Position numbers and translations under genes: made by a program. Below are positions 7,793 through 12,748 of a stretch of 12,748 nt of DNA, piece after piece. Numbering within the stretch: position 1 is the first letter of the stretch; every line of letters starts with the position of its first letter. Source of the stretch: an uncultured bacterium. GTDB lineage: Bacteria; Bacillota_I; Bacilli_A; RF39; UBA660. Location: NCBI GenBank assembly GCA_905215635.1, contig CAJMQX010000009.1, positions 1-12,748 on the forward strand. Direction: 5' to 3'. Under the pieces are notes generated by a model, which saw nothing but the letters and a program-made list of their open reading frames with translations, was not told where the DNA came from and did no database searches.

Positions 7793-9592
7793 ATGGAAGA
7801 AAAAAAGAATAATAATGAGAATATTAAGAAATTATATGATATGTTAGAACCAATAACAGAGAAAGTATATCTAGAATATAGTTATGCTAAAATAGATAAA
7901 ACTGAATATAAGAGAATAGTTAAAGCTACTGTTATGGCTATTTCTAAAGATATAGATAGACTAGATATGAAGAAGTTTAATGTTTTCTTTGAAGGAAGAC
8001 TAAAAGAATATATAAAAAAATATATTAAAACAAATAAAAGTGTATTTAAACAAGTATTTAATAATTATTTAGAATTTATAGATACAGAATGCTTAACATA
8101 TAATGATGTTTTAAAACAATTAAAAATGATTAGTGAATTCTTTTCAACAATAGGATATGTTATAGAACCTGATGTATGTATGGAATTACTAAATAAAAAT
8201 AATAGATTACAAAATATCTTAAAAATAATAGTAGATAATAAAAAAGAAGTTTTAAAGAAAAAGAAAATAGAAGATATATATGATAATGATACTTTTGTTA
8301 TTTTAATTAGAATGTATTGTATGATTAATAATGTAGAATTATTTGATGGTACGGATAATTTAGAAAGAAATAATAATAATGATGATGATTTTACAAGAGG
8401 AGTTAATACATTAGATTTATATTTAAAAGAAATAAAAATGCCATTACTAACTAAAGAAGAAGAATTAGAATTATGTAACAGAGTTAAGAATGGTGATGAA
8501 GAAGCTAAAAATATCTTTGTAGAAAGTAATTTAAGATTAGTAGTTAATATAGCTAAAACATATATGGGACGAGGATTATCTTTTCAAGATTTAATACAAG
8601 AAGGAAATTTAGGATTAATTAAAGCAGTAGAAAGATATGATGGAAGCAAAGATTATAGATTTTCAACTTATGCTTATTTTTGGATAGTTCAAGCATTAAC
8701 AAGAGCAATAGCTAATTATGGAAGAAAAATAAGAATACCAGTTAACTTACATAATAAAGTTGTTCAATATAAAAAAGCTAGTCAAGATTTTACTGCAGCA
8801 TATGGAAGAAATCCTACGATTAAAGAAATGGCTTTAGAATTAGGAATTTCTACTTTAGAATCAGAGAAACTATATAATTTACAAAATGATGCTGTTAGTC
8901 TTAATGTGCCAATAGGAGACGATCATGATGATGAACTTGAAGCACTTATTCCAGCTGATGAGGTTTCATTTGGTAGTGATATAGAATTATCTGATATGCA
9001 ACGTGAAACAATAGAACTTATTAATAATAGTAACTTAACTGAAAAAGAGAAAACTGTTTTAATGCTTAGATTTGAAATTGCTGGTAACAAGAAGATGACG
9101 CTTGAAGAAATAGGAGATATGTATGGAGTTACTAAAGAAAGAATAAGGCAAATTGAAAATAAGGCAATAATAAAGTTAAGAAGAAATAAACAAATAGAAA
9201 AAATGGCTATTTATATGGATAATCCTGATAAAGCAATAAGAAATTTACATGATAGAAATGATAATAAAGTAAGAGACTATGGGGTGAATAACAATAAGCC
9301 AGAAGTAAGAAGAAAAACCAAAGATGATGGTAATATTAAAACTATATATGAACTTCTTAGTCCACATTCAAGAGAAGATATAGATAATGTTATACTAGCA
9401 CTTACTCCAAATGATTTAAAACTATTATATTTAAGATATGGTGATAACTTGGATAGTCCTAAAGTTAGTGAAAAATGGGATGCTAATATATATGGAAATG
9501 CCTTTTATAATAAACTAATTGTTAAGATGAAGAGAATGCTAGAAGATGATGATATTATGACTATAATAAGCAGAAAAACAATAAATGGCTAA
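7793..9592 (+). CDS. Sigma-70 family RNA polymerase sigma factor with N- and C-terminal extensions
   Basis: RpoD-like transcription initiation factor, 599 residues. Recognisable core: region 1.2 at about 204-238 ([20 protein letters not shown]), region 2 at about 240-317 ([53 protein letters not shown]), region 3 at about 320-395 including the finger (LEALIPADE), and region 4 at about 413-465 ([26 protein letters not shown]). Oddities: the first 200 residues are helical and lysine-rich with no resemblance to region 1.1. About 130 residues follow region 4, where RpoD normally ends within about 20. The tail contains [14 protein letters not shown] (537-550), like a degenerate second region 4. 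Compared with E. coli RpoD, Trp433 is Phe296, and the extended -10 contacts His455 and Glu458 are Asn318 and Asn321. It is not next to dnaG. It may be a divergent primary sigma or an alternative one. Confidence 0.85.
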   Translation: MEEKKNNNENIKKLYDMLEPITEKVYLEYSYAKIDKTEYKRIVKATVMAISKDIDRLDMKKFNVFFEGRLKEYIKKYIKTNKSVFKQVFNNYLEFIDTECLTYNDVLKQLKMISEFFSTIGYVIEPDVCMELLNKNNRLQNILKIIVDNKKEVLKKKKIEDIYDNDTFVILIRMYCMINNVELFDGTDNLERNNNNDDDFTRGVNTLDLYLKEIKMPLLTKEEELELCNRVKNGDEEAKNIFVESNLRLVVNIAKTYMGRGLSFQDLIQEGNLGLIKAVERYDGSKDYRFSTYAYFWIVQALTRAIANYGRKIRIPVNLHNKVVQYKKASQDFTAAYGRNPTIKEMALELGISTLESEKLYNLQNDAVSLNVPIGDDHDDELEALIPADEVSFGSDIELSDMQRETIELINNSNLTEKEKTVLMLRFEIAGNKKMTLEEIGDMYGVTKERIRQIENKAIIKLRRNKQIEKMAIYMDNPDKAIRNLHDRNDNKVRDYGVNNNKPEVRRKTKDDGNIKTIYELLSPHSREDIDNVILALTPNDLKLLYLRYGDNLDSPKVSEKWDANIYGNAFYNKLIVKMKRMLEDDDIMTIISRKTING

Positions 9593-9634
9593 GATATTAA
9601 TATATATATAATAAATTATAATAAAAATATAAGA

Positions 9635-9687
9635 AAAAGACTTTGTTTATGATACTTAAATGTAAGATATCATAAGTAAAGTCTTTT
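9635..9687. terminator. Bidirectional terminator between convergent genes
   Basis: Arms 9635-9654 and 9668-9687 give a 20-bp stem with two G-U pairs, extended inward by CTTA/TAAG past one bulged A. An A-run on the left and a T-run on the right provide a U-tail on either strand. It serves the sigma gene (+) and the lipoprotein gene (-), whose stops are at 9592 and 9698. Confidence 0.85.
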
Positions 9688-9697
9688 AATATTAATT

Positions 9698-10345
9698 TTA
9701 ATCTGGAATAATAGTAGTGGTATATTTACTTTTACCAATATAATTATTAGAACTATCAAAATCATCTTCATCATAAGTAAAGACAGTTAGGGTAATAGGA
9801 GATGATATATCAGTAGCTTTATTAGCCATGAATAATTTTATTGAAGAGAAAATAGTCTTATCGGTAACTTCTTCTGGTAAAAGATGAGAATACCAAGAAC
9901 CGTTTGGTTGATTAATATCATCATATAGATAAACATAGAGATATGGAGCAAAAATATATTCACAATCAGGAGTTAAAATTTGCTCTTTGTAAAGTTTACC
10001 TTCAGCTTCGAAAGAAATAATAAAACCAATTTTATATTTATCGATATTCTCATAATTTTTATAGTATTTATTCCAATTATATTTAATATAATTATTTTCT
10101 AAAGGATCTTGATTAGTATAGTAAATATTAAATACGGTAATATCTTTCATATTAGTAAGTTTTACATGATAGTCTTTTATTAGATGTTCATCTTCATATA
10201 GGCCTATAGTTATAGGATTATTATCTTGATAAGTATTTATAGAAATATCTAATTGTTTATCTAAATCAATATTCTTAGGAGAATTAGACTGGTTAGAACA
10301 AGCAGTTAATAAAAGAAGACTAATTATTATTAATATTTTTTTCAT
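9698..10345 (-). CDS. Hypothetical lipoprotein
   Basis: Exported lipid-anchored protein of 215 residues; I do not recognise its family. A lipoprotein signal peptide is clear: Lys-Lys, a hydrophobic stretch at 4-13 and lipobox LTAC with acylated Cys16. The mature part starts with a short Asn/Ser-rich linker and is rich in Tyr, Asp and beta-type segments (ITIGLYED 45-52, VFNIYYTN 71-78, IFAPYLYVYLYDD 131-143, ITLTVFTYDED 184-194). It looks like a beta-sandwich with an acidic surface and no visible catalytic motif. A Shine-Dalgarno GGTGAT precedes the ATG on the minus strand. It lies 49 bp after lemA; a terminator-like hairpin lies between them and TATAAT (10368-10363) could give it separate expression, though no good -35 goes with it. 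Confidence 0.75.
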   Translation of the reverse strand: MKKILIIISLLLLTACSNQSNSPKNIDLDKQLDISINTYQDNNPITIGLYEDEHLIKDYHVKLTNMKDITVFNIYYTNQDPLENNYIKYNWNKYYKNYENIDKYKIGFIISFEAEGKLYKEQILTPDCEYIFAPYLYVYLYDDINQPNGSWYSHLLPEEVTDKTIFSSIKLFMANKATDISSPITLTVFTYDEDDFDSSNNYIGKSKYTTTIIPD

Positions 10346-10381
10346 ATATGATCACCATCTTAATTATAATATAAAATATAG

Positions 10382-10412
10382 AAAAAAAGAAGACTTATAA
10401 TTTAAAATCTTC
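10382..10412 (-). terminator. Terminator overlapping the 3' end of lemA
   Basis: On the minus strand GAAGATTT (10412-10405) pairs with AAGTCTTC (10396-10389), 8 bp with one G-U, around an 8-base loop, followed at once by seven Ts (10388-10382). The left arm lies inside the last lemA codons and the stop codon is in the loop and right arm. It is probably a terminator or attenuator before the lipoprotein gene. Confidence 0.6.
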
Positions 10413-10940
10413 ATAATCATCATCAGTCATATCTTTTAAATCATAAAATGGTCTTTCTTTATATTTTTTGATTTCTGCTACAATGTTAGTAGGGAACTTC
10501 TTAATATAAGAATTATAAGTAGTAATATTAGCATTGTAGTAGTTTCTTAAAGTTATTAGTTCTTCATCAATTAAAATTATTTTCTTGTTTATTTTAAATA
10601 TTTCATCATTATCTCTTAATTCTTTATGTTTATCATATAAAGATAGAAATTCATTATAAGAATTAGTTAGAGTTCTATCTAATTCAAAATTACTTATCTT
10701 TCTAGCTCTTAATTTAATAATATCTTTAAAAGAATTTTCATCTAGTTTAATAATATTTTTAATAAGAGATACAGAACGATTAAGTAAATCATATTTATCT
10801 CTTAGATTAGTATCTATTCTAGATTCTGCTTCATCTACTCTTATGATAGTTTCGTTAATTTTATTATATAGATAAACATAGATAATTGCTAAGATAATTA
10901 AACAAGTTATAATTATAAATAGGATTGTTAAGAAATTCAT
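10395..10940 (-). CDS. lemA: LemA family membrane-anchored protein
   Basis: LemA-type protein of 181 residues: one N-terminal transmembrane helix (about 4-24, N-terminus outside), then a long helical coiled-coil domain. The family signature is visible as VDEAESRIDTNLRDKYDLL (35-53) and, near the end, YYNANITTYNSYIKKFPTN (134-152), the usual F/Y-YN..V..YN..I..FP.N block, followed by FYDLKD (165-170). The molecular role of LemA proteins is poorly defined, so none is assigned beyond membrane-associated. ATG is preceded by AGGTGAT on the minus strand. A strong promoter lies directly upstream (10957-10985), so it need not depend on gerQ transcription. The C-terminus is acidic (TDDDYEDF) and its coding end doubles as a terminator arm. 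Confidence 0.85.
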   Translation of the reverse strand: MNFLTILFIIITCLIILAIIYVYLYNKINETIIRVDEAESRIDTNLRDKYDLLNRSVSLIKNIIKLDENSFKDIIKLRARKISNFELDRTLTNSYNEFLSLYDKHKELRDNDEIFKINKKIILIDEELITLRNYYNANITTYNSYIKKFPTNIVAEIKKYKERPFYDLKDMTDDDYEDFKL

Positions 10941-10956
10941 ATTATCACCTATAGTA

Positions 10957-10985
10957 ATTATAACAAATAATTTTATTTATGACAA
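10957..10985 (-). promoter_or_regulatory. Extended -10 promoter of lemA
   Basis: On the minus strand TTGTCA (10985-10980), a 17-bp spacer and TATAAT (10962-10957) with an extended TG one base upstream (TGTTATAAT). The predicted start near 10950 leaves a very short leader that still holds the Shine-Dalgarno AGGTGAT. Confidence 0.75.
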
Positions 10986-11002
10986 TAACTTATAATTATA
11001 AA

Positions 11003-11431
11003 TTAGTATTTTATAAATTGCTTATTATAATTGATAGGTTCTTCAAAAGTAACAAAGTCTAAGTATATTATTAATATTAAATACCATTCACCAGTTTGAG
11101 GATTAGACAAGATAACATGATCTTTTCCGGCTTGTTCAATTACACCATCAAAAACACGGTCTTGCCATTCAATAGAACCAGGAACTGTAACATGTAAACG
11201 AGCTTTTTTACCACGATTTAATCTAAGAATGTTTTCAATATAAGATTGTTCATCATAGTCAGTAGTGTACTGAGAATTTGATAGGGGAATAGATTGCTGA
11301 TTAGGAATAGTATTATTATTTAGACCTATTCCAGGAAAAGGAGTGGTATCAGTAGTAGAATTATTAAAAGAAGAACTATTATCAGTTAATGGCTGATTAG
11401 GAAATGCATTGTTATAATAACTTCCGTTCAT
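11003..11431 (-). CDS. gerQ: Spore coat/germination protein GerQ
   Basis: GerQ is an inner spore coat protein required for localising the cortex-lytic enzyme CwlJ during germination. The conserved C-terminal domain is clear: SYIENILRLNRGKKARLHV (63-81), then EWQDRVFDGVIEQAGKDHV (88-106), LSNPQTGEWYLIL (108-120) and IYLDFVTFEEPI (122-133). The N-terminal 60 residues are a low-complexity Asn/Ser/Thr/Gln/Pro-rich tail, as usual in coat proteins, but contain no lysine: the first is Lys75. At 142 residues it is shorter than B. subtilis GerQ (about 180). Shine-Dalgarno AAAGGATGA lies upstream on the minus strand. cwlJ, its usual neighbour in Bacillus, is not in this window. It diverges from pduL. 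Confidence 0.92.
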   Translation of the reverse strand: MNGSYYNNAFPNQPLTDNSSSFNNSTTDTTPFPGIGLNNNTIPNQQSIPLSNSQYTTDYDEQSYIENILRLNRGKKARLHVTVPGSIEWQDRVFDGVIEQAGKDHVILSNPQTGEWYLILIIYLDFVTFEEPINYNKQFIKY

Positions 11432-11508
11432 ATAATCATCCTTTCTTTATAAATATATTTATTAGTTTACTAATTATTCATAATAATTTATTAAAAGAAT
11501 TAGAGATA

Positions 11509-11537
11509 TTTACAATATGTAGAGATAATGATAAAAT
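11509..11537 (+). promoter_or_regulatory. Extended -10 promoter of pduL
   Basis: TTTACA (11509-11514), 17 bp, TAAAAT (11532-11537) with an extended TG at 11529-11530. The predicted start near 11544 gives a leader of about 16 bases containing AGAAGGTGAT. Confidence 0.7.
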
Positions 11538-11540
11538 TAT
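11511..11540 (-). promoter_or_regulatory. Possible sigma-E/sigma-K type sporulation promoter of gerQ
   Basis: Minus-strand CATATTGTA (11519-11511) fits the CATAnnnT(A) -10 pattern of mother-cell sigma factors, with ATA 18 bases upstream (11540-11538). It would give a leader of about 70 bases for gerQ and would overlap the pduL promoter. Short motifs like this arise by chance in AT-rich DNA. Confidence 0.3.
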
Positions 11541-11559
11541 TAATAGAGAAGGTGATAAG

Positions 11560-12108
11560 ATGAGAGTAAAGGTAGGAATATCTAATAGACATATACATTT
11601 ATGTAAGAGTGATGCTGATATTTTATTTGGATGTGATTATGTATTTAAAAAACGTAATGATTTATCACAAGTAGGAGAATATGCTTGTGAAGAAGTAGTA
11701 AAAATTAGTACTGATAAATATGAGTTCCCACATGTAAGAGTAATAGGACCGATTAGAAATTATACACAAGTAGAGGTATCACAAGATGATGCAGAATTAT
11801 TAGGAATAAATCCTCCAATTAGAGATTCTGGAGAAATAGATGGAAGTGAGAGTGTATATATAGAAGGTCCTAAAGGAAAAATATTTAAAAAAAATTGCTG
11901 TATTAAGGCAACTAGACATATTCATTGTAATAAATTAGATAATATTGGTCATAATAATAGAGATATAGTTAAAGTTATGGCTAATGGTAAAGAGATGGAT
12001 AATGTTCATATAAAGATGGGAGATAATTTTAAATTAGAGTTACATATTGACAGAAGTGATGCTTCATTATATGGACTTGAAAATGGAGACTATATCGACT
12101 TAGAATAA
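11560..12108 (+). CDS. pduL: Phosphate propanoyl/acetyltransferase PduL (stand-alone)
   Basis: PTAC-type phosphotransacylase converting acyl-CoA + Pi to acyl-phosphate + CoA; with acetate kinase it would yield ATP and acetate. Two zinc-binding beta-barrel repeats are visible: SNRHIHL (8-14; His11, His13) and TRHIHCN (118-124; His120, His122), plus His162 in ELHIDRSDA. Arg66 in GPIRNYTQVEV is the expected phosphate-binding arginine, and DLSQVGEYA (34-42) is family-conserved. At 182 residues it lacks the N-terminal encapsulation peptide found on microcompartment PduL, so it is probably cytosolic. The start at 11560 is set by AAGGTGAT 5 bases upstream; the frame is open further back, but into the gerQ region without support. 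The segment after the second HIH (GHNNRDIV) diverges from the usual family text. It heads an operon with the ABC gene 19 bp downstream. Confidence 0.92.
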   Translation: MRVKVGISNRHIHLCKSDADILFGCDYVFKKRNDLSQVGEYACEEVVKISTDKYEFPHVRVIGPIRNYTQVEVSQDDAELLGINPPIRDSGEIDGSESVYIEGPKGKIFKKNCCIKATRHIHCNKLDNIGHNNRDIVKVMANGKEMDNVHIKMGDNFKLELHIDRSDASLYGLENGDYIDLE

Positions 12109-12127
12109 ATATATATAAGGAGATAGT

Positions 12128-12748
12128 ATGGATATAGTAACAATTCTTAAAAGAACAAAAAAAGAACTTATTAATAAGATAATTACTTCAATTATTATAC
12201 AGGGACTATTATTAGTTATACCAGTATATTATACTAAAAGTATTAATCATGCGACAGATTTAGAATATGAAAAAGCTTTTAAGTTAATTGTTATTACATT
12301 AGTATTATCTCTTTTATATTACCTATGGAATTACTTTAATCAAAAAGCATGGTATAACTATTATAATAAATTATATTTAGAATATACTAATTTAGTAACA
12401 TCTGCTAATGTTAAGAATATAACCTTAGGAGAATATACTAATATTATTAATAATGATATCGATATAATAGGAACATTTATTGGAAATGCAGTTACAAGAA
12501 TTATTCAAATATTTGAATTCTTAATTATATATATGTATTTTTTATCAATAGACTTTTATATATTTTTAGTAACCTTGATTATCTCAATATTTATGATAAT
12601 AATAATAATATATTTTGGTTCTAAGATAGAGATTGAGAATAAGAATAGAAAAGATAGTCTTGATTATAAGACAATTAATATACATAATATTTATGATGTA
12701 CTTAAGAATAATAAGATTAAATTAATTGAAATACAAAGAAGTAAAGGT
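12128..12748 (+). CDS. ABC exporter transmembrane domain, 3' cut by window edge
   Basis: N-terminal 207 residues of a type-I ABC exporter half or fused transporter; the frame is open at the right edge, so the nucleotide-binding domain is not seen. Membrane segments lie at about 17-36, 50-70, 115-140 and 141-163. GEYTNIINNDIDIIGTFI (101-118) is the typical coupling segment (G-x-x-x-N-x-x-x-N-D) of the ABC membrane domain. Shine-Dalgarno AAGGAG (12117-12122) precedes the ATG by 5 bases. It begins 19 bp after pduL and is probably co-transcribed, although no functional link to acyl-phosphate metabolism is evident. The substrate cannot be judged. Confidence 0.82.
   Translation, partial: MDIVTILKRTKKELINKIITSIIIQGLLLVIPVYYTKSINHATDLEYEKAFKLIVITLVLSLLYYLWNYFNQKAWYNYYNKLYLEYTNLVTSANVKNITLGEYTNIINNDIDIIGTFIGNAVTRIIQIFEFLIIYMYFLSIDFYIFLVTLIISIFMIIIIIYFGSKIEIENKNRKDSLDYKTINIHNIYDVLKNNKIKLIEIQRSKG

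Noticed and set aside
11404..11559. Upstream extension of the pduL frame
   Set aside because: The extra 52 residues overlap the gerQ start and divergent promoters, are not encapsulation-peptide-like, and lack a ribosome binding site; ATG 11560 has one.
1..12748. Mycoplasma-type genetic code (TGA as Trp)
   Set aside because: The genes use TGG for Trp, none has an internal TGA, and one gene ends in TGA.
1..12748. CRISPR array, tandem repeats, tRNA or rRNA genes, dif site
   Set aside because: I found no regularly spaced repeats, cloverleaf-like sequences, rRNA segments or convincing dif match by eye.

Overview
The window is strongly A+T-rich, densely packed low-GC Gram-positive DNA. The genes use TGG for tryptophan and have no internal TGA codons, so the standard bacterial code applies rather than the Mycoplasma code. 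A GerQ-type spore coat protein, a NatB-type ABC permease, a PPDK and a stand-alone PduL together suggest an anaerobic, fermentative, spore-forming (or formerly spore-forming) Bacillota. An uncultured gut Bacilli lineage near Erysipelotrichales/RF39 would fit, but that placement is an inference from gene style only. I see no CRISPR array, insertion sequence, rRNA, tRNA or prophage.

Layout. (1) 1-2826, + strand: an ABC-2 (NatB-like) permease cut by one base at the left edge, a XerC/XerD tyrosine recombinase 5 bp later, and a thymidine kinase of the E. coli-like type 20 bp after that, closed by an 18-bp hairpin terminator. (2) 2963-5722: monocistronic pyruvate phosphate dikinase with its own extended -10 promoter and terminator. 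(3) 5723-6515: an AT-rich intergenic stretch, then an unrecognised helical protein whose natural N-terminus seems to be split off by a one-base frameshift. (4) 6656-7552: a PHP-domain phosphoesterase with a terminator. (5) 7705-9592: a sigma-70 family factor with a consensus-like promoter, a structured leader, a roughly 200-residue N-terminal extension and a roughly 130-residue C-terminal extension. (6) A bidirectional hairpin separates it from a convergent minus-strand group: gerQ, then lemA (own promoter and an overlapping terminator), then an unknown lipoprotein. (7) Diverging from gerQ, pduL (+) starts from a TTTACA-17-TAAAAT promoter and is followed 19 bp later by an ABC exporter membrane gene that runs off the right edge.

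Functional links. PPDK (pyruvate/PEP interconversion) and PduL (acetyl-CoA/acetyl-phosphate) both fit pyruvate-centred fermentation with acetate formation. Tdk is nucleoside salvage and the PHP protein probably acts on small nucleotides or short RNA. GerQ implies germination machinery, and the gerQ/pduL divergent region may hold a mother-cell sporulation promoter overlapping the pduL promoter. No single multi-gene novel system is evident. The most unusual objects are the sigma factor architecture and leader, the frameshifted unknown gene, and the lysine-free N-terminus of GerQ.
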